Shown here: one piece after another, positions 1 to 8,050 of the stretch
Layout of the letters: each line of letters opens with the position of its first letter
Numbering within the stretch: position 1 is the stretch's first letter
Assembly (NCBI RefSeq): GCF_019753765.1
Contig: NZ_JAIJZW010000001.1
Coordinates: 656,575-720,574 of the forward strand
Direction: 5' to 3'
DNA: 64,000 nt
DNA from: Microbacterium marinilacus
GTDB taxonomy: Bacteria > Actinomycetota > Actinomycetes > Actinomycetales > Microbacteriaceae
Notes under the pieces: generated by a model
What the model saw: the letters and a program-made list of their open reading frames with translations, nothing else
The model's database searches: none
Told to the model about the DNA's origin: nothing
Made by a program: the position numbers and the translations under genes

Positions 1-92
1 GGCGGGGTTCACCCCCGCCCCCACCCCCCCGCGGCACTAGACGCGGCCCGCCCCCGGGGGGGCCCGCACCTCTTCTCCGTCTGCGAGGCGGT

Positions 93-722
93 CTACTCCG
101 CGACGGTGGTGAGCTGCAGCAGGCCCTCGCCGAACGTCGAGATCGCGGCGATGACCGCGGGGGAGGACTGCGTCTCCTGCAGCAGCGTGCGGTAGGCGGA
201 CGTCACGGCGTCCCGCTGCACGGGGTCGGCGACTCGTCCGCTGAGCACGCGGGGCACCAGCACGGTGCCCCCGGCGCGCGCCAGCCGGAGCCCGTGCTCG
301 ACGTAGTCGATGACGTTCTCGGGGTCGGCGTCGACCAGCACGACGTCGTACGAGGCCTCGTTCATGCGCGGCAGCACGTCGGACGCGCGGCCGGTGATGA
401 GGCGCACGCGTGAGGAGGGCACCTTCGCGTGAGAGAAGGCCTGCCGAGCGGCGCCCAGGTGCTCCGGCTCGTTGTCGATGGTGGTCAGCACGGCCTTCGG
501 GGCTCCCCGCAGCAGCCACAGACCGGACACGCCGGCGCCCGTGCCGATCTCGATGACGGAGCGCGCATCCGAGGCGGCGGCGATCACCGCGCACTGCGCG
601 CCGACGCCCGCGCTGACCGGGGCGGCGCCCAGCTCGAGCGCGTGCAGCCGTGCCCGTGCGATGTGCTCCGGTTCCACGACCGTCTCGCGCGCGAATCGCG
701 CGATCGCATCATGCTCGCTCAT
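93..722 (-). CDS. SAM-dependent O-methyltransferase
   Basis: A 209-aa class I methyltransferase of the catechol-O-methyltransferase-like family, expected to methylate a small hydroxylated compound in the cytoplasm; the acceptor cannot be told from sequence. Motif I reads VIEIGTGAGVSGLWLL (about residues 56-71), followed by an acidic ribose-binding stretch (TIDNEPEHL) and VLVDADPENVIDY, where the family places metal-binding acids. Length is normal for the family. The start at 722 is chosen because AGGAGG lies six bases upstream of this ATG; an earlier in-frame start would run into tatB. It is divergent from tatB with 79 bp between them, so the two probably share a promoter region but not a function. 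Confidence 0.85.
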   Translation of the reverse strand: MSEHDAIARFARETVVEPEHIARARLHALELGAAPVSAGVGAQCAVIAAASDARSVIEIGTGAGVSGLWLLRGAPKAVLTTIDNEPEHLGAARQAFSHAKVPSSRVRLITGRASDVLPRMNEASYDVVLVDADPENVIDYVEHGLRLARAGGTVLVPRVLSGRVADPVQRDAVTSAYRTLLQETQSSPAVIAAISTFGEGLLQLTTVAE

Positions 723-788
723 GCCGAACCTCCTGGATCCCCTCCAGAATACGGTCGTCGCCTGCGGAGACCGCGCAGGCACGGCCGG

Positions 789-794
789 TAGGCT
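789..794 (+). promoter_or_regulatory. -10 hexamer of leaderless tatB promoter
   Basis: TAGGCT ends 7 bases before the tatB ATG. No Shine-Dalgarno sequence lies between, so transcription probably begins at or next to the start codon. No clear -35 is visible. Confidence 0.55.
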
Positions 795-801
795 GGACGC
801 C

Positions 802-1182
802 ATGTTCTTCGGGCTCACCTTCGAGAAGGTGCTGGTGATCCTCGCGATCGCCGCCCTGCTCATCGGCCCGGAACGCCTGCCGCGCTACGCGGAGGTCCTG
901 GCCCAGTTCGTCCGCCGTGCCCGCGACTTCGCGCAGGGCGCGCGCACGCGGGTGCGCGAGGAGATGGGCCCGGAGTTCGACGAGGTCGACTGGCGAAAGC
1001 TCGACCCCCGTCAGTACGACCCGCGCCGCATCATCCGCGAGGCGCTGCTCGATGACGACGCGCCACCTCCGGCCGCCGCCGCGGAGCCGCGGGTGATCGC
1101 CCCTCCGCGCGTCGACGGGCCGCTCACACGGCAGAGCTTCTCGGCTGCCTCGCCGCCGCCGTTCGACGCCGAGGCGACCTGA
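802..1182 (+). CDS. tatB: Sec-independent translocase subunit TatB
   Basis: A 126-aa membrane-anchored component of the twin-arginine translocase, which recognises folded Tat substrates together with TatC. The N-terminus has the single TatA/TatB membrane helix (residues 3-19) followed by the conserved GPERLP hinge and a charged amphipathic helix (about 25-55), then a low-complexity acidic/proline tail. I call TatB rather than TatA because of the GPERLP hinge and the long charged tail. No tatA or tatC lies nearby, which is common in actinobacteria, where tatB stands alone. It converges on the Mrp gene with only 10 bp between stop codons. Confidence 0.85.
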   Translation: MFFGLTFEKVLVILAIAALLIGPERLPRYAEVLAQFVRRARDFAQGARTRVREEMGPEFDEVDWRKLDPRQYDPRRIIREALLDDDAPPPAAAAEPRVIAPPRVDGPLTRQSFSAASPPPFDAEAT

Positions 1183-1192
1183 GCGGTCGCCC

Positions 1193-2335
1193 TCAGCGCA
1201 CCGCCACCGGCAGCAGCCGGCCAGCCAGCCTGCGCGGCAGGGCGGCGACCCGCTCGGCGAGGCGGGTGATCTCGTCGGCCGCCGCATCGTCGGGGTGCGA
1301 CACCACGACCGGATCGCCGGCGTCGCCGGAGGCGCGCAGCGCCGGGCTGAGCGGGATCGATGCGAGCACCGGCACCGACTCGCCGGAGGCCGACAGCGCC
1401 GCCGCGACCTCGGCCCCGCCGCCCGATCCGAACAGGTCCAGGGTCGTGCCGTCGGGGAGCGCCATGGCGGCCATGTTCTCGACCACGCCGATCACGCGCT
1501 GGCCTGTCTGCCGCGCGACCAGGCCGCTGCGCACCGCGACGTCGGAGGCGGCCGCCTGCGGCGTCGTCACGACCAGCACGTCGGCGTGGGGGAGCAGCTG
1601 ACCGACCGAGATCGCCACGTCGCCCGTCCCCGGCGGCATGTCGAGCAGCAGCACGTCGAGGTCGCCGAAGTAGACGTCGGTCAGGAACTGCTGGACGGTG
1701 CGGTGCAGCATCGGGCCCCGCCAGGCCACCGCTCCCTGGCCGGACGCCCCGTCCTCGCCGGTCTGCAGGAACATCCCGATCGAGATCGCCTTCACGCCGT
1801 GGGCGACGGGAGGCAGCATCAGCTGGTCGACGCGCGTGGGCTGGGTGACCTCCCCGCCCTTCGAGAGCCCCAGCAGCCCGGGGATCGAGAAGCCGTGCAC
1901 GTCGGCGTCCACGAGCCCCACGGCGAGACCTCGCCGTGCCAGCGCCACCGCGAGGTTGGCCGTGACCGTCGACTTGCCGACGCCGCCCTTGCCGCTGGTG
2001 ACCGCGATCACGCGCGTCAGCGAGTCGGGCCCGAACGGCATGCCGCGCGCCGGTCGCAGCCGCGACGTCAGCGCCTGCCTCTCGGCGGGCGTCATCACGC
2101 CCACGTCGATCGCGACCGCCCCGACCCCGTCGACCGACTCGGCCGCGCGTCGGACGTCGGTCTCGATGCGATCCGCCGCAGGACAGCCGACGATGGTCAG
2201 CGCGATCGACACCCGCACGTCCACGCCGGTCGCCTCGACGCCCCGGACCATGTCGAGCTCCGACAGCGGACGACGCAGCTCCGGGTCCGCGACACGGCCC
2301 ACCGCGTCGCGCACCCGCTCCGTGAGAGTCGTCAC
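1193..2335 (-). CDS. Mrp/NBP35-family P-loop ATPase
   Basis: A 380-aa ATPase of the Mrp (ApbC/NBP35) family, known as iron-sulfur cluster carriers. Residues 5-90 resemble the MIP18/DUF59 domain, including a Cys at residue 51. The deviant Walker A GKGGVGKS is at about 115-122, and the ADVHG and DMPPGTGD motifs follow. In the usual place of the cluster-binding CPxCG of Mrp proteins, between ENM and LFGxGGG, this protein has ALPDG, so the C-terminal CxxC is missing. The GTG start at 2335 overlaps the stop of the DUF1003 gene (GTGA), so the two are translationally coupled; it ends a three-gene operon. Confidence 0.85.
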   Translation of the reverse strand: MTTLTERVRDAVGRVADPELRRPLSELDMVRGVEATGVDVRVSIALTIVGCPAADRIETDVRRAAESVDGVGAVAIDVGVMTPAERQALTSRLRPARGMPFGPDSLTRVIAVTSGKGGVGKSTVTANLAVALARRGLAVGLVDADVHGFSIPGLLGLSKGGEVTQPTRVDQLMLPPVAHGVKAISIGMFLQTGEDGASGQGAVAWRGPMLHRTVQQFLTDVYFGDLDVLLLDMPPGTGDVAISVGQLLPHADVLVVTTPQAAASDVAVRSGLVARQTGQRVIGVVENMAAMALPDGTTLDLFGSGGGAEVAAALSASGESVPVLASIPLSPALRASGDAGDPVVVSHPDDAAADEITRLAERVAALPRRLAGRLLPVAVR

Positions 2336-2871
2336 GCCTCGTCCGAGCGAGCGGCCGGCTCGTCCTTGGCGGCACGGGTGTCGAGCTCCTCCAGCAGCGC
2401 CCGAAGCTCCTCGCGCAGCACGTCCCGCGTGATCGCGCGCTCCTCCATGTCGCCGAGGGCGAGGCGCAACGCGACCATCTCGCGCGCCAGGTACTCGGTG
2501 TCGGCGAGGTTGCGCTCGGCGCGCTGGCGGTCCTGCTCGATCTGGACGCGGTCGCGGTCGTCCTGGCGGTTCTGCGCCAGCAGGATGAGCGGTGCGGCGT
2601 ACGACGCCTGCAGAGAGAGGGCGAGCGTGAGGGCCGTGAAGCCCAGTGCCGCGGAGTCGAAGCGCCAGCCCTCCGGCGTCAGCGAGTTCCACAGCATCCA
2701 GACCACGCAGAACAGCGTCAGGCCGATCAGGAACGCCGGGGTGCCCATGGCGCGGGCGATCCACTCGGTGGCGCGTCCGAACCGGTCACGGTCGCGGCTC
2801 GGCGACGACGAGGCCAGGCGCGGCGTGCGGCCGCGCACGGTGTCGGGGCGGGAGATGTCGCGGGGGGCCAT
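2332..2871 (-). CDS. DUF1003 membrane protein
   Basis: A 179-aa inner-membrane protein of the DUF1003 family, function unknown. Two membrane helices (about residues 43-63 and 75-95) are joined by a short loop, and then comes the family hallmark AAPLILLAQNRQDDRDR followed by a long charged, probably coiled-coil, helix (about 100-165) and an acidic tail. The ATG at 2871 overlaps the stop of the upstream CBS-domain gene (ATGA), and its own stop overlaps the Mrp start, so the three proteins are made from one message. Actinobacterial DUF1003 genes are often found beside MgtE-N/CBS genes, which suggests a joint role in cation or membrane homeostasis, but this is inference. Confidence 0.85.
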   Translation of the reverse strand: MAPRDISRPDTVRGRTPRLASSSPSRDRDRFGRATEWIARAMGTPAFLIGLTLFCVVWMLWNSLTPEGWRFDSAALGFTALTLALSLQASYAAPLILLAQNRQDDRDRVQIEQDRQRAERNLADTEYLAREMVALRLALGDMEERAITRDVLREELRALLEELDTRAAKDEPAARSDEA

Positions 2872-4163
2872 CAGGAGCGCCTCGTCGTCTGGATCGGGCC
2901 CGTCGCGGGGGCGGCCGGCAACGGCTCGTCGACGTCCTGCGAGCGCCAGTCGTCGGGCAGCAGGTAGTCGAGCATGTCGTCGACGCTGATCGCGCCCACG
3001 AGACGGCGGGCCTGGTCGACGACCGGCATCGACACGAGGTCGTAGCTGGCCAGGCGACGCGCCACCTCGGCGGCGGTCGCCGTCGCGGCGACCGGGTCGA
3101 TCGTGTCGTCGAGGATCGCGCCGATCCGCTCGTGCGGCGGGTAGCGCAGCATGCGCTGGAAGTGCACGGCGCCCAGGAACCGCCCCGTGGGAGTCTCGTA
3201 CGGCGGCAGCGTGACGAACACGCTCGCCGCGAGCGCGGGGTGCAGCTCGTGGCGCCGGATGGTCGCCAGCGCCTCCGCGATCGTCGCGTCGGCCGACATG
3301 ATGATCGGCTCGGTGGTCATCAGGCCGCCCGCGGTGTCGGCGCCGTAGCGCAGCAGCATGCGGACGTCCTCGGCCTCCTCGGGCTCCATGAGCTGCAGCA
3401 GCTCCTCGGAGCGCTCGGGCTCGAGCTCGGCGAGCAGGTCGGCCGCGTCGTCGGGCTCCATGGCGTCGAGCACGTCGGCGGCGCGCTCGTCCCCGAGCTT
3501 CTCGAGGATGTGCACCTGCTCGTCCTCGGGCATCTCCTCCAGGGCGTCCGCGAGCCGCTCGTCGGAGAGCTCCTCGGCCACCTCGATCATCCGCTCCTCG
3601 GGCAGGTCGAGCAGCGTGTTGGCGAGATCCGCAGGGCGCAGCTCGGCGTAGCTCGCCGCCAGCGCCTCCGCCGACTGCGCCTCGCCGGGCGTGTGGTGCT
3701 CGCGCACCTCCGCCCACGTCGCGAACGTCGTGGGCCCCTTGGCGAACGGCGAGGCGCTCGTCTTCGGCTTGCGCAGGAACAGCTGGCCGATGGCCCACTC
3801 GCCGACGCGATTGGGCTCGATCCCGACGTCCTCGATGACCGCCGAGCCGCTGCCGTCGACGAAGTGCACGCGGCGACCGACGACCTCGGCCAGCACGCGC
3901 ACCTCGTCGGCGCGCGGCTGGAACCGGCGCACGTTGATGAGCCCGGTGGTGATGACCTGCCCGGAAGAGATCGACGTGACGCGACCGATGGACACGAACA
4001 CCTGACGGCGCCCGGGGATCTCGCAGACGAGGCCGATCACTCGGGGCGCGCCGCTACTTCGGTAGACGACGACGACGTCCCGGACCTTGCCGAGCCGGTC
4101 GCCCGCGGGGTCGAAGACGGGGCAGCCGGCCAGGCGCGCCGCGAAAACCCTCTGCGTGCTCAT
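2871..4163 (-). CDS. PRC-barrel / MgtE-N / CBS-domain protein without transporter domain
   Basis: A 430-aa soluble protein. Residues 1-130 look like two PRC-barrel-like beta domains (VFDPAGDRLGKVRDVVV; VHFVDGSGSAVIEDVGI). Residues 165-270 form the helical MgtE N-terminal superhelix with repeated DLxxxLxELxPE patterns, and residues 275-405 hold a CBS pair (GLMTTEPIIMSADATIAEAL; SMPVVDQARRLVGAISVDDM). In MgtE these two modules sense Mg2+ for a membrane channel, but no membrane segment follows here. It may be a free-standing regulator acting with the DUF1003 protein encoded immediately downstream. First gene of a three-gene operon with a leaderless-type promoter. Confidence 0.8.
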   Translation of the reverse strand: MSTQRVFAARLAGCPVFDPAGDRLGKVRDVVVVYRSSGAPRVIGLVCEIPGRRQVFVSIGRVTSISSGQVITTGLINVRRFQPRADEVRVLAEVVGRRVHFVDGSGSAVIEDVGIEPNRVGEWAIGQLFLRKPKTSASPFAKGPTTFATWAEVREHHTPGEAQSAEALAASYAELRPADLANTLLDLPEERMIEVAEELSDERLADALEEMPEDEQVHILEKLGDERAADVLDAMEPDDAADLLAELEPERSEELLQLMEPEEAEDVRMLLRYGADTAGGLMTTEPIIMSADATIAEALATIRRHELHPALAASVFVTLPPYETPTGRFLGAVHFQRMLRYPPHERIGAILDDTIDPVAATATAAEVARRLASYDLVSMPVVDQARRLVGAISVDDMLDYLLPDDWRSQDVDEPLPAAPATGPIQTTRRS

Positions 4164-4170
4164 GCCCTCC

Positions 4171-4176
4171 AGCGTA
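4171..4176 (-). promoter_or_regulatory. -10 hexamer of CBS-domain gene operon
   Basis: TACGCT on the minus strand, 7 bases before the ATG at 4163. The intervening GGAGGGC could also serve as a ribosome site on longer transcripts. Confidence 0.5.
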
Positions 4177-4215
4177 GTCCGCGCCCCGCCCTCGCGAGCC
4201 CCCGCGCGAGCGCTC

Positions 4216-4704
4216 TCAGGGGTACAGGAGGCGGAAACGCTCGGTGATGACGGGCATGGACGGCGAGAAGCCCTGATCGTGCTCCGCGTGCTCGGTGAAG
4301 AAGCGCTCGTGCACGTCGCGCCAGTGGGCGAGAGACCGGTCGCCCTCGCCCTCGGCGCGGGCGTGGGCGGCGTCGACGTCGTCGAACGGCACGGTGTCGA
4401 TCGAGGTGTTCAGGATGACCGCTCGGGGAGCGCCCGACCCGTCGAGGACCACGTCGAGCTGACCGGCGACGGGAACGGGCTCGCCGGTCGCCGGGTATCC
4501 TCGCGCGTCGCTCGACGTGCCCGTCTTCGTGCCGGTCAGCACCAGCGCCAGCAGGGCGTCCGCGTGAGCGGGCGTCGCACCGAATCCCCACGCCTGCGGC
4601 GGCGCGTCCGGGAGCGAGAGCTCGGGCTCCGCCACAGAGATCGCGGCGCGGGCACGGTCCCAGAAGGCGGCGACGGCGGCGGGATCGGGATCGGGGATGC
4701 TCAT
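4216..4704 (-). CDS. ASCH-domain protein
   Basis: A 162-aa cytoplasmic protein of the ASCH superfamily (PUA-like fold, proposed RNA-binding; some members are nucleases or amidohydrolases). Seen in sequence: LVLTGTKTGTSS (about residues 55-66), the family's GxKxxT region, then a beta-rich part with VAGQLDVVLDGSG and VPFDDVDAAHARAEGEGDRSL, closing with a helix-strand unit (HWRDVHERFF). The start at 4704 is the ATG placed 6 bases after a TACGCT hexamer. Single gene with its own promoter; no operon partner. The substrate cannot be inferred. Confidence 0.8.
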   Translation of the reverse strand: MSIPDPDPAAVAAFWDRARAAISVAEPELSLPDAPPQAWGFGATPAHADALLALVLTGTKTGTSSDARGYPATGEPVPVAGQLDVVLDGSGAPRAVILNTSIDTVPFDDVDAAHARAEGEGDRSLAHWRDVHERFFTEHAEHDQGFSPSMPVITERFRLLYP

Positions 4705-4710
4705 CCCGCC

Positions 4711-4716
4711 AGCGTA
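4711..4716 (-). promoter_or_regulatory. -10 hexamer of ASCH gene
   Basis: TACGCT on the minus strand, separated by exactly 6 bases (GGCGGG) from the ATG at 4704; leaderless arrangement. Confidence 0.5.
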
Positions 4717-4789
4717 GGCGCGCGGGCGCCGCTCCGCGCACCGCGAACGCGGGCCGTGCCGGGCGAGGGCGCGTGGGAGAATGACGCGC

Positions 4790-5491
4790 ATGAGCATGAT
4801 GAGCGGGATGGGCCGGGCGTTCGAGGTCGGCGAGACCGTGGCGAGCTTCAAGGAGTACGACGCGGCGCAGAAGGCGGTGTCGCGCCTGATCGCCGCCGAG
4901 GTCCCCGCGGCGGACATCGCGATCGTCGGCACCGCGCTCCGCTCGATCGAGAAGGTGACCGGTCGGCTCGGGTACGCGCAGGCGGCCTGGTCGGGCGCGG
5001 TCAACGGCGTGCTGCTCGGACTGCTCTTCGCCGCCATGGTGGTCATCTGGTCGCCCGGTCTTCCGATCTCGACGTTCGCCGGCGTGCTGCTCGTCGGCAT
5101 CGCCCTCGGGATGCTGTTCCGCCTCATCAGCTACGCGCTCCTGCGCCGCCGCCGCGACTTCGCGAGCGTCATGCAGGTCTCCGCCGACCACTACGAGGTC
5201 ACCGTCCTGCCGCGCAGCCTCGGCAAGGCGCGTCAGGAGCTGGGCGCCGCGGCGCGACCGTCCGCTCCGGTGCCCGCTGCTTCTCTCGACGAGCCGCCGC
5301 GCTACGGCGTGCGGATCGATCCGTCCTCCGGCGCCGCACAGACCGGGGGAGCACAGCCGCCGGCGGCCCCTGCCGCATCGCCCGCCTACGTCCCGCCGGG
5401 GATGGAGCCGCGGCGCGACGAGGCGACGGGCGACGCGCAGCAGTCGGGTGACGGCGAGGCGCCCGAGAGCCGGGACACCGACCGCTCGTGA
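4790..5491 (+). CDS. General-stress-protein-like membrane protein
   Basis: A 233-aa protein with an N-terminal domain typical of actinobacterial general stress proteins (VASFKEYDAAQKAVSRL, then AADIAIVGTALRSIEKVTGRL), followed by two membrane helices (about 73-115) and a disordered Pro/Ala-rich C-terminal third. It is probably an inner-membrane protein with both ends in the cytoplasm; role unknown. ATG at 4790 is preferred over ATG at 4781 because GGGAG sits about 10 bases upstream; either is possible. Its stop overlaps the GTG of the next gene (GTGA), so it is coupled with the hydrolase. Confidence 0.75.
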   Translation: MSMMSGMGRAFEVGETVASFKEYDAAQKAVSRLIAAEVPAADIAIVGTALRSIEKVTGRLGYAQAAWSGAVNGVLLGLLFAAMVVIWSPGLPISTFAGVLLVGIALGMLFRLISYALLRRRRDFASVMQVSADHYEVTVLPRSLGKARQELGAAARPSAPVPAASLDEPPRYGVRIDPSSGAAQTGGAQPPAAPAASPAYVPPGMEPRRDEATGDAQQSGDGEAPESRDTDRS

Positions 5492-6144
5492 CCGAGCAGG
5501 CCTCGGTGAAGGTCTCGCTGCCCGCCGGTCCGGTGGAGATCAGCGTCGCGGTCGACTCGGCGGCCGAGCCACGGGCGGCGGTGGTGCTCGCGCACGGCGC
5601 CGGCGCCGGCATGCGGCACGCGTTCCTCGAAGGGCTCGCGTCGGCTCTCGCCGCCGACGGCGTGACCGTGATCCGCTTCAACTTCCCGTACGTCGAGGCC
5701 GTGCGACGGATGCCCGGTCGCCCCGCCGACGCGATCTCCGCCTGGCGCGCGGTCGTGGCGCACGCGGCGGGAACGGGCCTTCCCGTGTGGGCCGCCGGCA
5801 AGTCGTACGGCGGACGGATGGCATCGATGGCGGCAGCGGAGGGCGACTTCCCGGTGCGGGGGCTCGCCTACCTCGGCTACCCGCTGCACGCGCCCGGGAA
5901 GCCCGAGCGGCCGCGCGCCGACCACCTGCCGCTCGTCGCCCAGCCCCAGCTGTTCGTCGAGGGCGAGAACGACCCCTTCATCCAGCCCCTCGAGCAGTTC
6001 CGCGAGGCCGTCGCGACGTGCCGCGACGCCGGCGTGGAGTGGGTCGAAGGAGCCAACCACTCGTTCGAGGTGAAGGGTCGCCGGCGCCCCGCCGACGAGA
6101 TCGGCGCCTCGCTCGCCCCGTTCCTGTCCGCCTTCGTCCGCTGA
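5488..6144 (+). CDS. Alpha/beta-hydrolase (KANL3/Tex30-like)
   Basis: A 218-aa cytoplasmic alpha/beta hydrolase of the dienelactone-hydrolase-like or KANL3/Tex30 type. The oxyanion region is VLAHGAGAGM, the nucleophile elbow is GKSYGGRM (Ser near residue 112), the acid is in EGENDPF and the catalytic His in GANHSF. These three residues give a complete triad, so it is probably active on a small ester or similar substrate, which is unknown. GTG start at 5488, overlapping the previous stop. It converges on the aminopeptidase gene with a 28-bp gap. Confidence 0.8.
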   Translation: MTEQASVKVSLPAGPVEISVAVDSAAEPRAAVVLAHGAGAGMRHAFLEGLASALAADGVTVIRFNFPYVEAVRRMPGRPADAISAWRAVVAHAAGTGLPVWAAGKSYGGRMASMAAAEGDFPVRGLAYLGYPLHAPGKPERPRADHLPLVAQPQLFVEGENDPFIQPLEQFREAVATCRDAGVEWVEGANHSFEVKGRRRPADEIGASLAPFLSAFVR

Positions 6145-6172
6145 TCCCCCGCGGGACGGGCAGGGCGGGGCG

Positions 6173-7579
6173 TCAGGCGCGGAGCCGGGCGATCCAGGCC
6201 TCGACGTCGTCGGCGCTGCGGGGGATATCGGCCGACAGGTTGACGGGGCCGTCCTCCGTCATGAGAATGTCGTCCTCGATGCGCACGCCGATGCCGCGGT
6301 ACTCCTCGGGCACGGTGACGTCGTCGATCTGGAAGTACAAGCCGGGCTCGATCGTGAAGGCCATGCCCGGCTCCAGCACGCCGTCGTAGTACATCTCGCG
6401 GCGCGCCTGCGCGCAGTCGTGCACATCGAGCCCGAGGTGGTGACTCGTGCCGTGCACCATGTAGCGACGGTGGTGGCCGCCCTTGTCGGCGTCGAGCGCC
6501 TCCTCTGCGCTCACCGGGAGCAGGCCCCACTCGGCCGTGCGTGCCGCGAGCACCTCCATCGCGGCCTCATGCAGCGTGCGGAACTTCACTCCCGGCCTCG
6601 CCGCCGCGAACGCGGCGTCCGCCGCCTCTCGCACGGTCTCGTAGATCCTGCGCTGGATCGGCGTGAACGTGCCGCTGACCGGCAGCGTGCGCGTGATGTC
6701 GGCGGTGTAGAGGCTGTCGACCTCGGCTCCCGCATCGATCAGGATCAGGTCGCCCGGCAGGACCGCTCCGTCGTTGCGCGTCCAGTGCAGGTAGCACGCG
6801 TGCGGGCCGGACGCCGCGATCGTGTCGTAGCCTTCCCAGTTGCCGTCGCTGCGCGCGCGCTGGTGGAACACGCCCTCCACCACGCGCTCGCCCCGCGGGT
6901 GCTCGACGATGCGGGGCAGCTCGCGCACGATGTCGTCGAAGCCGGAGGCGGTCACCTGCACGGCCAGGCGCAGCTGCTCGACCTCGTAGTCGTCCTTGCG
7001 CAGGCGCAGCTCCGACACGAAGCACGTGAGCTCCTCGTCCTGGTCGACCACCAGGTCGCCGTCGGCAGCGCGGAACTCGTCGACGTGCGCCGTCGCCAGG
7101 CCCAGCTCGCCGCTGACCCCGGGCAGCGCCGGGCGCGGCCCGATCCAGAACTCGCCGATCGTGGCGTTCGAGTAGAACTCGGCCGTCGTGCGATCGGCCC
7201 GCTCACGGAAGTACAGCGTGACGTCGTGGCCGCCTTCGGCGGGGTCGAACACGAGCAGCGAGTCGGGCTCGGAATCGGCGGCCCAGCCCGTCAGGTGGGC
7301 GAACGCCGAGTGCACGCGGAACGGGTAGTCGGTGTCGTTGCTGCGCTGCTTGAGCGAGCCTGCCGGGATCACGAGGCGCTTTCCGGGGAACGCCCGCGAC
7401 ACGGCGGCACGGCGCGCGGCCGCATACGAGGCCTGCGCGCGGAGCGGCGGGAGCTGCTCGGGGCGGTCCGCCCATCCCTCCGAGATCGTGTGGAGGAAGC
7501 CCTGGGGGAACGGCTGCTTGCGGTTGGTCGTGCCCGCGGGCTGCTTCTCGGTCTCGGTGCTCTCGCCGGTCTCGCTCAT
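6173..7579 (-). CDS. Xaa-Pro aminopeptidase (M24B, aminopeptidase P)
   Basis: A 468-aa cytoplasmic metallopeptidase that removes an N-terminal residue linked to proline. The N-terminal third is the aminopeptidase P N-domain (AFPGKRLVIPAG, then FAHLTGW). The C-terminal pita-bread domain has all five metal ligands: Asp282 (LIDAGAE), Asp294 (YTADITR), His380 (HGTSHHLGLDVH), Glu411 (TIEPGLYF) and Glu435 (VRIEDDIL). Length fits bacterial PepP-type enzymes. The start at 7579 has GGAGG just upstream. Monocistronic, divergent from the DUF3054 gene. Confidence 0.9.
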   Translation of the reverse strand: MSETGESTETEKQPAGTTNRKQPFPQGFLHTISEGWADRPEQLPPLRAQASYAAARRAAVSRAFPGKRLVIPAGSLKQRSNDTDYPFRVHSAFAHLTGWAADSEPDSLLVFDPAEGGHDVTLYFRERADRTTAEFYSNATIGEFWIGPRPALPGVSGELGLATAHVDEFRAADGDLVVDQDEELTCFVSELRLRKDDYEVEQLRLAVQVTASGFDDIVRELPRIVEHPRGERVVEGVFHQRARSDGNWEGYDTIAASGPHACYLHWTRNDGAVLPGDLILIDAGAEVDSLYTADITRTLPVSGTFTPIQRRIYETVREAADAAFAAARPGVKFRTLHEAAMEVLAARTAEWGLLPVSAEEALDADKGGHHRRYMVHGTSHHLGLDVHDCAQARREMYYDGVLEPGMAFTIEPGLYFQIDDVTVPEEYRGIGVRIEDDILMTEDGPVNLSADIPRSADDVEAWIARLRA

Positions 7580-7612
7580 GCCTCCAGTCTCTCACCGTGC
7601 ACGCGTGCCGCC

Positions 7613-7618
7613 TACGCT
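7613..7618 (+). promoter_or_regulatory. -10 hexamer of DUF3054 gene
   Basis: TACGCT followed by 6 bases (GAGGGC) and the ATG at 7625; leaderless arrangement. Confidence 0.5.
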
Positions 7619-7624
7619 GAGGGC

Positions 7625-8026
7625 ATGGCCTCATCGAACGCGCGACGCGTCCATCCGGTGTTCGTGTTCGCAATCGACCTGCTGCTGGTTCTCGCGTTCT
7701 GCGCGATCGGGCGCGCATCGCACGAAGAGCCCGCACTCGGCGCGGGCTTCGTCGAGACCGCGTGGCCCTTCGTCGTCGGCCTCGCGGGCGGGTGGGCGCT
7801 GATCCTCGTCCGCCGGCTGCGACCCGACACGCTGGCCGCAGGCGGCGTGGCCTTCGCTGTCACGGTGACGGGCGGGATGCTGCTGCGGGCACTGTCCGGG
7901 CAGGGCACCGCCGTGGCGTTCGTGATCGTGGCGGTGCTGACCCTGCTGGTGCAGCTGGTCGGATGGCGGCTCGCCTGGCGCGCGGCGCGCGCACTGCGCG
8001 GCGGACGCCGGGTCTCCGCCCGCTGA
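7625..8026 (+). CDS. DUF3054 membrane protein
   Basis: A 133-aa four-helix integral membrane protein of the DUF3054 family (role unknown). The helices lie at about residues 11-28, 43-60, 70-88 and 92-112. The family features FAIDLLLVLAFCAIGRASH at the start and the WPFVVGLAGGW second helix are present. Monocistronic. It converges on the EEP-family gene with a 24-bp gap that could form a short CCCCG/CGGGG hairpin (8036-8050). Confidence 0.85.
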   Translation: MASSNARRVHPVFVFAIDLLLVLAFCAIGRASHEEPALGAGFVETAWPFVVGLAGGWALILVRRLRPDTLAAGGVAFAVTVTGGMLLRALSGQGTAVAFVIVAVLTLLVQLVGWRLAWRAARALRGGRRVSAR

Positions 8027-8050
8027 CCGTCGGAGCCCCGCGCGACGGGG

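Noticed and set aside
1..92. GC-only palindromic stretch (cccgcccccgggggggcccgc) at the window edge
   Set aside because: It could be a terminator, but it is at the edge, composed almost only of G and C, and no upstream gene is visible to give it meaning.
8036..8050. CCCCG-CGCGA-CGGGG hairpin as a terminator between convergent genes
   Set aside because: Only five pairs and no T-run; such hairpins occur by chance often at this GC content.
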